From Ilumatobacter sp963746265 (GTDB lineage Bacteria; Actinomycetota; Acidimicrobiia; Acidimicrobiales; Ilumatobacteraceae): 64,000 nt of DNA. Under the pieces are notes generated by a model. That model had not been told where the DNA came from, made no database searches, and saw only the letters and a list, made by a program, of their open reading frames with translations. The stretch is from the NCBI GenBank assembly GCA_963746265.1, contig CAVVAM010000014.1, forward strand, positions 620,001 through 684,000, written 5' to 3'. A program made the position numbers and the translations under genes. Each line of letters starts with the position of its first letter. Positions within the stretch are counted from its first letter, which is position 1. Below, in pieces: positions 27,211-34,923 of the stretch.

Positions 27211-28509
27211 TCAGCCCGATGTCGTCGGAGCCCCGAGCCGGAATCCCACCACGGCTCCGCCACCGGGTCGGTTCGAGGCGAATGCGTCTCCGCCGTGCCG
27301 TCGGGCCACCTCGCTCACGATCGACAGCCCGAGACCCGAACCCGGCATCGTGCGGGCCTCGTCCGAGCGATGGAAGCGGTCGAAGACCTTCGGGAGATCG
27401 CCGTCGGCGATGCCGATGCCGCGGTCCGCAACGGTCACTTCGCCGGCGGCCACGGTCACCTCGATCGGCACGTCGCTCGTGTCGAATTTGGTCGCATTGT
27501 CCAACAGGCAGGACACGGCGCGCTGCACACCGGACCGCTGCGCCGTGACCGGGCTGGGCGCGGCCGTCAGGATGAACGGCCGGTTCGCCCGACGCTCGAA
27601 TCGGTCGACGAGGTCGCCCACCACGTCGGCCAGGTCGAACGACGAGGAGGGTTCGTCGGCGGCACCTCCCGCCGCCACCGCCACGACCTCCTCGACGAGC
27701 GTGGTCAACTCCGTCGTCTCCGTATGGAGGTCGGCCAGGATCGCCTCCCGGTCGGCCTCCGGCATGTCGGGGTACCGCCGCAACGCATCGAGGTTGGTCC
27801 GCAGGCTCGTGAGCGGAGTGCGCAGTTCGTGGCCGGCGTCCTCGACCAGTCGGCGCTGCTCGTCCTTCGAGCGGGCCAGCGCCGCCAGCATGCGATCGAA
27901 CGCACTGCCGAGCCGACCGACTTCGTCCTCGCCGGCTGCACCGACTTCGATGTCGAGACGCCCGGTCGACTCCACGAGTTCGGCCGCCGACGTGAGCCGT
28001 CGCAGCGACGCGGTGACCCGGCCCGCGATCCACAAGCCCAGCACGACGGCGAGCGCCGTGACAAGTGCGGCGATCAGCGCGGTGCGGGTGCGCAGGCTCG
28101 CGAGCACACGACTCGTCTCTTCCAGCGAACGCCCCAGCTGGACGGCGCCGCGCGGGAACCCGATCGTCCGGACACGGTACGAACCATCGTCGATCGTGAC
28201 GGTCGAGAACCGATCGCCTCGCCGGCCGATCAGCTCGAGATCGGCGTCCGTGACGGGGAGCGGCTGTGGGAACGTCGTGTCGCGGATGGTGCCCTGCGGT
28301 CCGATGAGCTGGGCGTCGAGGCCCGACAGCGGACCTCGATCCGGCAACCGCTCACGGTTGATCGATCGGATGTCGGCCGACACCAGGGACCGGTCGATCT
28401 CGTCGAGGAGACGGTCGCGGGTCGACCGGTAGCTGAGCGACCCGAACGCGACGGCCGTGACGGCGGCGACCGCCGCCAGCGCGAACGCGATCCTCCAACG
28501 CAGACTCAT
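27211..28509 (-). CDS. Sensor histidine kinase, MprB-like
   Basis: This 432-residue membrane kinase probably senses envelope conditions. Two membrane helices (residues about 5-25 and 145-165) flank an extracytoplasmic loop of about 120 residues, followed by HAMP and the catalytic core. The phospho-acceptor is in VEDAGHELRTPLTSLRTN, the N-box is LLDNATKF, and the G boxes are DRGIGIADGDL and GSGLGLSIV. ATG at 28509 overlaps the regulator's TGA. Long in-frame extension upstream is only antisense to the regulator and is not coding. The signal is unknown. Confidence 0.9.
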   Translation of the reverse strand: MSLRWRIAFALAAVAAVTAVAFGSLSYRSTRDRLLDEIDRSLVSADIRSINRERLPDRGPLSGLDAQLIGPQGTIRDTTFPQPLPVTDADLELIGRRGDRFSTVTIDDGSYRVRTIGFPRGAVQLGRSLEETSRVLASLRTRTALIAALVTALAVVLGLWIAGRVTASLRRLTSAAELVESTGRLDIEVGAAGEDEVGRLGSAFDRMLAALARSKDEQRRLVEDAGHELRTPLTSLRTNLDALRRYPDMPEADREAILADLHTETTELTTLVEEVVAVAAGGAADEPSSSFDLADVVGDLVDRFERRANRPFILTAAPSPVTAQRSGVQRAVSCLLDNATKFDTSDVPIEVTVAAGEVTVADRGIGIADGDLPKVFDRFHRSDEARTMPGSGLGLSIVSEVARRHGGDAFASNRPGGGAVVGFRLGAPTTSG

Positions 28510-29198
28510 GTGCCGTCCGAGCGTGCGACGTACCCCACGCCACGCACGGTGTGGATCAGCCGTGGTGCGCCGTCGATCTCGGTCTTGCGGCGCAGGTACC
28601 CGATGTAGACCGCGAGGTTCTTCGAGTCCGGCCCGAAGTCGTAGTGCCAGATGCGCTCGTAGATCGTCGAGTGCTCGAGCACGACACCCGCGTTGCGAAC
28701 GAGCAGCTCGAGCAGGTCGAACTCGGTCTTGCTCAGTTCGATCGAGGTGGCGCGTCGGGTGGCGCGTCGACCGGCGAGATCCAGGCGGAGATCGCCGAGC
28801 GTGATCGTGGTGTCGTCGTCCACCTCCGCCGCCGCCAGGCCGCTTCGCCGCACGAGCGCTCGGAGGCGGGCGAACAACTCGTCGAGATCGAACGGCTTGG
28901 GGACGTAGTCGTCGGCGCCGGCGTCCAACCCGGCGACACGGTCGCTGCTGTCGGTTCGTGCCGTCAACATCAGGATCGGGACGTGGTTGCCCTCGGAGCG
29001 CAGCACCCGGCACGCGGTGACGCCGTCGATCACCGGCATCGAGACGTCGAGCACAACGACATCGGCGTCGTGCTCGCGCAAGTGTTCGAGCGCCTCGGCG
29101 CCGTTCGTCACGGCTGCGACCTCGTGGCCCTCGAGCGTGAACGCCCGCACCAGCGATTCCCGAACCGCACGATCGTCCTCCGCCAACAGCACCTGCAC
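28506..29198 (-). CDS. Response regulator, OmpR/PhoB family, MprA-like
   Basis: This 230-residue transcription factor has a receiver domain (acidic pocket LLAEDDRAVRE, phospho-Asp in VVLDVSMP, Thr in MLTAR, Lys in YVPKPFDLDEL) and a winged-helix output domain (LSKTEFDLLELLVRNAG, GPDSKNLAVYIGYLRRKTE). It is the first gene of the operon and overlaps the kinase by 4 nt. The GTG start at 29198 is 6 nt after TGTACT, so the message is probably leaderless. Confidence 0.93.
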   Translation of the reverse strand: MQVLLAEDDRAVRESLVRAFTLEGHEVAAVTNGAEALEHLREHDADVVVLDVSMPVIDGVTACRVLRSEGNHVPILMLTARTDSSDRVAGLDAGADDYVPKPFDLDELFARLRALVRRSGLAAAEVDDDTTITLGDLRLDLAGRRATRRATSIELSKTEFDLLELLVRNAGVVLEHSTIYERIWHYDFGPDSKNLAVYIGYLRRKTEIDGAPRLIHTVRGVGYVARSDGT

Positions 29199-29245
29199 GA
29201 CACGAGTACACCAGAAAGAGGTGAGAGATCGGTGAGAATGTCGCG

Positions 29246-29605
29246 ATGCGTGCCGGGTTCCTCGTCATGGCCGGCGGTGCCGCCGGCGCTTCGGTGCGAT
29301 GGAGCGTCGGCGAACTTCTGCCGCTCGAACCCGGGCAGTTCCCCTGGGCGACGTTCGCGGTCAACGTCGTCGGTTGCCTCCTGATCGGGCTCACCGCACG
29401 TCGCTTCGCCCGCGGCACCGACGCCTGGCTCGTACTGGCCGTCGGCGGCCTCGGAGGGTTGACCACGTTCTCGGCGTTCGCCGTCGAGACCCGACTCCTC
29501 GTCGCAGCCGATCGACCGATGACCGCGCTCGTCTACGTCGCGGCCACGATGATCGTCGGTCTCGGCGCCACCGAGCTGACGCAAGCGGGCGGATCCTCGA
29601 CATGA
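29246..29605 (+). CDS. crcB: Fluoride channel subunit CrcB/Fluc (first of a pair)
   Basis: This 119-residue protein has four membrane helices and the Fluc signature: GGAAGASVRW at the start, WATFAVNVVGCLLIGL (helix-2 Asn) and GGLGGLTTFSAFAVET, the phenylalanine-track region of the fluoride pore. Fluc channels are dimers, and paired genes make heterodimers of opposite orientation. It overlaps the second copy by ATGA. GAGAAT lies 6 nt before the ATG, leaving no room for a fluoride riboswitch. Confidence 0.92.
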   Translation: MRAGFLVMAGGAAGASVRWSVGELLPLEPGQFPWATFAVNVVGCLLIGLTARRFARGTDAWLVLAVGGLGGLTTFSAFAVETRLLVAADRPMTALVYVAATMIVGLGATELTQAGGSST

Positions 29606-29919
29606 TCGGAGCACTGTTCGTGGCCGGTGCCGCCGCCGGCGCTCTCGTCCGCCATCTCGTCAACCAGTCGGGCCTCGGCTGGATCAGCACGCTGGCCGTC
29701 AACGTCGTCGGGGCGTTCGCGCTGGGCGTGCTCGTCGCGGTGGATCCGCGACCCGGCGTCGTCACCGTGGTCGGCGCCGGGCTGCTCGGTAGCGTCACGA
29801 CGTTCTCCTCGTTCGCCCTCGAGGCTGCGTACGGACCACCGAAACGCCGGGCCCTGGTGATCGGATCCACACTGTTGTTCGGTTTGACCGCCGGAGCGGC
29901 GGGCTACGCGATCGGCTGA
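29602..29919 (+). CDS. crcB: Fluoride channel subunit CrcB/Fluc (second of a pair)
   Basis: This 105-residue four-helix protein again has the Fluc pattern: AGAAAGALVRHLVN, STLAVNVVGAFALGVL and GLLGSVTTFSSFALEA. It starts within the stop codon of the first copy, so translation is coupled and equal amounts for a heterodimer are likely. The two copies differ widely in sequence, as expected for dual-topology partners that have diverged. Confidence 0.92.
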   Translation: MIGALFVAGAAAGALVRHLVNQSGLGWISTLAVNVVGAFALGVLVAVDPRPGVVTVVGAGLLGSVTTFSSFALEAAYGPPKRRALVIGSTLLFGLTAGAAGYAIG

Positions 29920-29927
29920 TCGTCCGC

Positions 29928-30752
29928 TCACGCCGGTTCTGCGGTACCGGGCCACCGCACGGTCGCCACCCGGTCCGCGAACGGCGGAGGATGTGCATCG
30001 AGCCAGGCCGCGATCTCGGCGTCGCGCTCGGCGGGGAGGCAGAGTCGTCGCCGCGTCGTCGCCACGAACACCGCCGGATCGGCTGCGGCCGTCGACAACG
30101 GGCTCCGGCGACCGACGGCGACCTCCGGGTCGAGCCCGAGCTCGCGGACCACCGTCACGAAGTCCTCGGCGGTCGGGCCGTCGGGTCGGGCCAGTCCCCA
30201 GAAGTGTTCCCACGCAGGCGCCCACGCCGACATGGGGTGGGCGGTCGGCAGTTCGACGACCGCAGCGAGACGGGCATGATCGGTGAGCGCCAGGAGGAAC
30301 GGCACGAGGTCGCCCACGTTGTAGACGACGTGATGGCAGACCACGACATCGGCCACCGGGGCATGAGGGGCCACCTCGGGCCACGCCCCATGAACGGTGC
30401 GTCGGGCGACCCCGGCCGCGGAGGCAGCTGCGACGAACTGGTCGAGCATCACGCCGCTGCTGTCGACGCCGATCAACTCGGACGCGGGCGGGACCAGCGG
30501 CAGCGACGAGCGACCTCCCCCGCATCCGACGTCGAGCACCGTGCCACCCACGGGGGGCAACACCTCACGCGCCCAGCGGTTGGACGTGGCGCCACGATCG
30601 AGCGTGTCGTCGACCGCGAAGCGCCTCGGGTCGTGGAACCATGGCGACTCCGGAGCCTGAACGAGGATCTCGTCAGGGAGCGCCCACCCCGCCAGGAGGT
30701 CAGCCCATCGTTGCGCTGCCGGTAGGAGCGGTTCGTCCTGCTCGTCGTTCAC
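29928..30752 (-). CDS. Class I SAM-dependent methyltransferase
   Basis: This 274-residue protein has motif I GGTVLDVGCGGGRSSLPL with the acidic strand end LIGVDSSG, and motif II/III in VADVVVCHHVVYNVGDL. It would methylate a small molecule or lipid; the acceptor is unknown. GTG at 30752 overlaps the stop of the P450 (GTGA), so methylation may follow P450 oxidation of one compound. A few upstream in-frame codons add low-complexity Arg-rich sequence only. Confidence 0.78.
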   Translation of the reverse strand: MNDEQDEPLLPAAQRWADLLAGWALPDEILVQAPESPWFHDPRRFAVDDTLDRGATSNRWAREVLPPVGGTVLDVGCGGGRSSLPLVPPASELIGVDSSGVMLDQFVAAASAAGVARRTVHGAWPEVAPHAPVADVVVCHHVVYNVGDLVPFLLALTDHARLAAVVELPTAHPMSAWAPAWEHFWGLARPDGPTAEDFVTVVRELGLDPEVAVGRRSPLSTAAADPAVFVATTRRRLCLPAERDAEIAAWLDAHPPPFADRVATVRWPGTAEPA

Positions 30753-31966
30753 GCGATGTCGAGCACTCGAATCGGGAGCTCCCGCGGCCCTCGGATCTGA
30801 CCGACGCTCCATCGGGTGTCGCCGGCCGGCTCGAATCTCGGGAACCGGGCGATGAAGCGTTCGATCGCGATCCGGAGTTCGAGACGCGCCAGATTGGAGC
30901 CGAGGCACCGGTGGATTCCCAGCCCGAACGCGGCGTGCCGGTTCGCCTCACGGTCGACCACGAACTCGTCGGCCCGATCGAACATCGCGGGATCACGATT
31001 GGCGGCCGGGAACGGCAGGAGCACCCACTCGTGCTCCTTCATCGGACATCCGTGGAAGTCGTGGTCCTGTGCGACGAGCCTGGCCATCGTGACGGGTGCG
31101 TAGGCGCGCAGGAACTCCTCCACCGCGAAGAGCATGAGTTCGGGTTCGTCGACGAGCCGCTGCAGGTCGTCGGGATGGTGGGCGAGATGCCACAGTGACG
31201 ACCCGATCGCGCTCCAGGTGGTGTCGATGCCGGCGATGAGGAGCAGCACCATCGACCCCCGCACGTGTTCGTGACTCAGCGCGTGCCCGTCGATCTCGGC
31301 GTTCAGCAGGTACGTGGTGAGGTCGTCACGCGGATCCTGACGGTGCTCTTCGATCTGGCGGTCGAGGTACTCGTCGAGGTGGAGGTCGCTCTGTTCGCGG
31401 ACCTCGACCGGGACGTTCACCAGCTCGAGGAACTCGTGGACGCAGCGCCGGAAGTAGTCGTCGTCCTCGGGCGGGAAACCGAGCATTCGTGAGATCACGC
31501 TCACCGGGATGTGCTGCGCGTACTGGACCGCAGCGTCGACGACCGCCTCGCCCGGCACGAGGGCGCCCATGTCGTCGAGCAGTTGATCGCACAATGCGCG
31601 GACGTCGGATTCCCAGGGCTCGATCGCCTTGGGCGAGAACGGAGGCAGCAGGAGCCGTCGGGCGTGCTGATGGAACGGCGGATCACTGGTGATCGGCGGG
31701 GCGGGACCGACCGGCGCCTCGGCGATCGGGCGGCCGGTGTTGACGACGACGCCACGGCTGGTGAAGTGGACGGTGTCATACGCGACCTCCTTCACCAGCT
31801 CATGAGTGAGCGGCGCCCACATGCCCCCGTAGCGATCACTGTGCGCGACGGGACAGCCCCCTGCTCGCAGTTCGTCCCAGATCTCATGGGCCCGCGCGTT
31901 GTACTCGGGTTCCGCGTGATCGAGGTCGGTCGCCCAATCGGTGACCGGGCCGTACGCGCTGGTCAC
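30749..31966 (-). CDS. Cytochrome P450
   Basis: This 405-residue soluble bacterial (class I) P450 has the oxygen-activation helix AGIDTTWSAIGSSLWHLAHH (A-G-x-D-T-T), the ExxR motif in EEFLRAYAP, and the haem-binding loop AAFGLGIHRCLGSNLARLEL with the Cys ligand. It hydroxylates an unknown substrate using electrons from the ferredoxin encoded just upstream, whose stop overlaps its GTG start (31966). No ferredoxin reductase is nearby. Confidence 0.93.
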   Translation of the reverse strand: MTSAYGPVTDWATDLDHAEPEYNARAHEIWDELRAGGCPVAHSDRYGGMWAPLTHELVKEVAYDTVHFTSRGVVVNTGRPIAEAPVGPAPPITSDPPFHQHARRLLLPPFSPKAIEPWESDVRALCDQLLDDMGALVPGEAVVDAAVQYAQHIPVSVISRMLGFPPEDDDYFRRCVHEFLELVNVPVEVREQSDLHLDEYLDRQIEEHRQDPRDDLTTYLLNAEIDGHALSHEHVRGSMVLLLIAGIDTTWSAIGSSLWHLAHHPDDLQRLVDEPELMLFAVEEFLRAYAPVTMARLVAQDHDFHGCPMKEHEWVLLPFPAANRDPAMFDRADEFVVDREANRHAAFGLGIHRCLGSNLARLELRIAIERFIARFPRFEPAGDTRWSVGQIRGPRELPIRVLDIA

Positions 31967-32163
31967 CCCTCGTCGGGGATGCTGATCGCGTACTCCGGGC
32001 AGTTCGCGGCCGCCAGCCGTGCCTTCTCCTCGAGCTCGGGCGCGACCGATCCGTCGCCGATGACGACGGCGGTGCCGTAGTCGTCGACATCGAACAGCTC
32101 CGGCGCCAACGCGTAACAGCGGTTGTGGCCCTGGCAGAGATCTGTGTTCACCTCGACTCGCAT
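31963..32163 (-). CDS. P450-partner ferredoxin (3Fe-4S type)
   Basis: This 66-residue ferredoxin has Cys10, Cys16 and Cys55, with His13 where a fourth cluster Cys would stand (C-x2-H-x2-C), the usual pattern of single-cluster 3Fe-4S ferredoxins that feed actinobacterial P450s. It starts the ferredoxin-P450-methyltransferase operon. TACGCT is 6 nt before the ATG, so the transcript is probably leaderless. Confidence 0.9.
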   Translation of the reverse strand: MRVEVNTDLCQGHNRCYALAPELFDVDDYGTAVVIGDGSVAPELEEKARLAAANCPEYAISIPDEG

Positions 32164-32524
32164 GGCCCGAGCGTAGAGGCTGTCGCACCGCCGCGTGGCA
32201 CTGGCCCGCCGGGGACGGATCGGACGCCACGGGGACGTCCTCGGACACCACACGGGCCCCGCCGGCGTCGGCCGGGCGGCACGTCGACAGGCCGGGTTCA
32301 CGGACGGGTCGCCGGCGAGCACGACCCGGGATGACTCGATTGCACACGCAACGAGTGCGCTGCGTCACCGCAGCGCCGACATGTTCACGCTGAGCGTTCG
32401 ACCAACCCGGATTTGCGAGAACAACCACGGATCGCGACGTTATGGTCGCAGTCCTCGCACGTCCGTCGCGTAGTTTTGAAGATGTTCACGCACCTCCCGC
32501 CCGACCGAAGGCACCCGATCCGAC
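32164..32524. promoter_or_regulatory. 361-bp divergent control region between the ferredoxin operon and the TetR gene
   Basis: It holds no gene. Visible elements are a perfect 8-bp inverted repeat GCGCTGCG-TCAC-CGCAGCGC at 32357-32376; GCGAC-GTTATG-GTCGC at 32434-32449, nested inside TGCGAG (32414) and CTCGCA (32454); and ATGTTCACGC in direct orientation at 32381 and 32482. TAGTTT (32471-32476) is a likely -10 box for the TetR gene, giving a leader of about 40 nt. The palindromes are candidates for TetR binding. Confidence 0.45.
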
Positions 32525-33133
32525 ATGCAACAGCACCACGACGAGACCAGCAGGGCGTTGCTCGAAGCGGCTCACCGTCTGCTCGCAGAACAGGGTTCCG
32601 AGGCACTGACGGTCCGCCGCATCGCGACCGAGGCCGGGATGAGCACGATGAACGTCTACTCCCGCTTCGGCGGCAAGGATGGCGTGGTCGACGAACTGTA
32701 TCGCGACGGTTTCGACCGACTGTTCGCAGCGATCAATTCGGTGCCGGCCACCGACGACTTCCCGACCGACCTCATGGCGATGGCCCACGCGTACCGACAG
32801 TTCGCACTCGACCATCCGACCTACTACAAGGTCATGTTCCGCTCGGCGATCCACGACTTCACCCCGTCGGACGAAGCCACCGAGGTCGCTCTGGCCGGGC
32901 TCGAGGTGTTCGTCCAGCGAATCCGAGCCGGGCAGGAACGCGGTGTGGTCCGGTCCGACGACAGTTACCCGGCCACCGAGATCGCAGCGTGGCTCTGGGC
33001 CAGCTGCCACGGTCTCGTCAGCCTGGAGTTGTTCGCCGTCGCCGACGAGCGCGTCACCTGGGAGTCGGTCTTCGAGAACGGCATGCGAACGGCGATCGCC
33101 GGCTTGCTCCCCTCGACGACACATCAGCGCTGA
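32525..33133 (+). CDS. TetR/AcrR-family transcriptional regulator
   Basis: This 202-residue regulator has an N-terminal helix-turn-helix (SRALLEAAHRLLAEQG, then LTVRRIATEAGMSTMNVYSR) and an all-helical ligand domain with the TetR_C_33-like YYKVMFRSAIHDF segment. It probably represses its own promoter, the divergent ferredoxin-P450 operon, or both. The ligand is unknown. No strong ribosome site is seen; GAAGG lies about 14 nt before the ATG. Confidence 0.87.
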   Translation: MQQHHDETSRALLEAAHRLLAEQGSEALTVRRIATEAGMSTMNVYSRFGGKDGVVDELYRDGFDRLFAAINSVPATDDFPTDLMAMAHAYRQFALDHPTYYKVMFRSAIHDFTPSDEATEVALAGLEVFVQRIRAGQERGVVRSDDSYPATEIAAWLWASCHGLVSLELFAVADERVTWESVFENGMRTAIAGLLPSTTHQR

Positions 33134-33178
33134 CGGCTCCATCGCAAGCGGTCCGAGCCGCAGTAGCGTGCAGCCCTC

Positions 33179-33799
33179 ATGCCAGCTGCGCTGCTCGCCA
33201 ACATCGTCACCGATGCCTCCGACTGGCTCGCGGACTTCTCGTCCAACTGGTACTTCCTGGCCATCATCTTCGCCGTCGCATATCTCGACTCCGTCGTGCC
33301 GATCGTGCCGAGCGAGACGATGGTGATCATCGGTGGTGTCGCTGCCGGCCGCGGCGACCAACTCCTGGTCGCCGTGATCGCGGCGGGCGCCCTCGGAGCG
33401 TTTCTCGGCGACACCACGGCCTATCTGATCGGCAACCGCATGAGCGGTTTCATCGAGCGGCGGGCCGTCGATCGTCCCAGGTTGCGCCAGCGTCTCGACT
33501 GGGCCAGCGACCAGATCCACACCCGCGGCGGCCTGTTGCTGATCACCGCCCGCTTCATTCCCGGTGGTCGCACGGCCCTGACCGTCACCTCGGGCATCAC
33601 CAACCAACCCCGACGATGGTTCATGGGCTGGGTCGCCGTCGCGGTCGTCATCTGGGCGTCGTACGCGGCGCTGCTCGGCTACATCGGAGGTCAGGCCTTC
33701 CAGGACAACCACACGCTGGCGTTCCTTCTCGCCTTCGGTGCCGCCCTGGGCGTGACGGCCGTCATCGAGATCGTCCGTCACCTCCGGACTCGCAACTGA
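33179..33799 (+). CDS. DedA/VTT-family membrane protein
   Basis: This 206-residue integral membrane protein has the DedA (SNARE-associated/VTT) pattern. After two N-terminal helices, DSVVPIVPSETMVIIGGVAAG is the re-entrant signature with the conserved Glu. LGDTTAYLIGNRMSG and ARFIPGGRTALTVTSGI carry the conserved Asp and Arg. Family members act in lipid-carrier (undecaprenyl-phosphate or phospholipid) transport and membrane homeostasis. It is 45 nt after the TetR gene, with its own TAGCGT box 9 nt upstream. Confidence 0.88.
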   Translation: MPAALLANIVTDASDWLADFSSNWYFLAIIFAVAYLDSVVPIVPSETMVIIGGVAAGRGDQLLVAVIAAGALGAFLGDTTAYLIGNRMSGFIERRAVDRPRLRQRLDWASDQIHTRGGLLLITARFIPGGRTALTVTSGITNQPRRWFMGWVAVAVVIWASYAALLGYIGGQAFQDNHTLAFLLAFGAALGVTAVIEIVRHLRTRN

Positions 33800-33825
33800 C
33801 CACACCCGGCGCGCCAGACTGCGGC

Positions 33826-34479
33826 ATGCACGTTCGCGACGCCGTGGCCGCCCGCCGCTCGATCCGCCAGTTCACCGACGAGGCGGTCCCCGACGACATC
33901 CTTCGCGACCTGCTCGAGCGGTCGGCTCGCGCCCCCAGCGGCGGCAACCTCCAGCCCTGGCGCATCTATGTCGTCAATGGAGATGCGATGACGCGCTTCC
34001 GGTCGTTCATCGCCGATCGGCCGGCCACAGGCGGCGAGTACGACATCTACCCGCCGAGCCTGTGGGAGCCCTACCGCACCAACCGATTCGCGAACGGTGA
34101 GCAGCTGTACGCGACGCTCGGCATCGGACGCGACGACCGGGCGGGGCGGCTCCGCCAGTTCGCCGAGAACCAGAAGTTCTTCGGTGCACCGGCTGCGCTC
34201 TTCTGCTTCATCGATCGAGGCCTGGGCCCGCCACAGTGGAGCGATCTGGGCATGTTCCTCCAGACCTTCATGCTGCTCGCCCAGGAGGCTGGGATCGACA
34301 CCTGCGCACAGGAGTTCTGGTCGGGACACCACGCGGCCGTTCGCGAGTTCGTCGGTGCCCTCGATGTCGAGTTGCTGTTCTGCGGGATGGCGATCGGCCA
34401 CGGCGACCCGGACGCGCCCATCAACACGATGGTCAGCGATCGAATGCCCCTCGACCGGTGGGCCACGTTCGTCCCCTGA
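33826..34479 (+). CDS. Nitroreductase-family FMN oxidoreductase
   Basis: This 217-residue flavoprotein begins with the FMN-binding AVAARRSIRQF and has ARAPSGGNLQPWRIYVV, the second FMN motif, then a dimer helix region and AIGHGDPDAPINTM near the end. Such enzymes reduce nitroaromatics, quinones or enones with NAD(P)H; the natural substrate is unknown. The ATG at 33826 follows CAGACT by 5 nt; the long open frame upstream of this ATG is an artefact of base composition. Confidence 0.87.
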   Translation: MHVRDAVAARRSIRQFTDEAVPDDILRDLLERSARAPSGGNLQPWRIYVVNGDAMTRFRSFIADRPATGGEYDIYPPSLWEPYRTNRFANGEQLYATLGIGRDDRAGRLRQFAENQKFFGAPAALFCFIDRGLGPPQWSDLGMFLQTFMLLAQEAGIDTCAQEFWSGHHAAVREFVGALDVELLFCGMAIGHGDPDAPINTMVSDRMPLDRWATFVP

Positions 34480-34537
34480 CGTCGACGTGCGGCGCGCGAA
34501 CGAGTTCGGCGACGGCGCGCTCCGTCTCGAAGTTCCT

Positions 34538-34921
34538 TCAGTGACCGATGATCATCAGGAAGCGTCCCGAACCGATCGCCTCCACCGACCTGGGGAGCCG
34601 GCGTCGCAGGCCGCGATCGGACGTGACGATCCGCAGGTCTCGATTCGGTCCGTCCGCTTCCATGTCGACGAGTTCGACGATGTGATCGTCTGCCGCGTTG
34701 CGGCCCCGTCGGGGAGCTTCCACGATCTCGAGGTTCCCGCCGGCCACGTCGAGAGTCGCCTGCGACACCGGTGCATCGAACACGATGGTGACGTCGTCGC
34801 CATGGGTCCGGCACCATTCCGCCACCCGCTGGGCGAAGCGGTTCGCTGCGCCGTCGCGGTCGTTCCACCATCCGTCGGGACGCGACCCGAAGACGTTGTT
34901 CCCGTCGATGATCCAGCGCAC
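34538..34921 (-). CDS. NYN/PIN-like nuclease-fold protein (YacP-like)
   Basis: This 127-residue protein has the NYN fold: VRWIIDGNNVFG (first acidic residue), VTIVFDAPVS, NAADDHIVELV and LRIVTSDRGLRRRLP carry the acidic residues of the PIN-like active site. Such proteins are suspected RNases. It starts GTG 2 nt after the stop of the AtuA-like gene and is thus the last gene of the carboxylase operon. Its link with acyl-CoA metabolism is unexplained. Confidence 0.75.
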   Translation of the reverse strand: MRWIIDGNNVFGSRPDGWWNDRDGAANRFAQRVAEWCRTHGDDVTIVFDAPVSQATLDVAGGNLEIVEAPRRGRNAADDHIVELVDMEADGPNRDLRIVTSDRGLRRRLPRSVEAIGSGRFLMIIGH

Positions 34922-34923
34922 GT

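Noticed and set aside
29199..29245. Fluoride riboswitch upstream of crcB
   Set aside because: Only 47 bp separate the divergent starts, and the promoter abuts the ATG.
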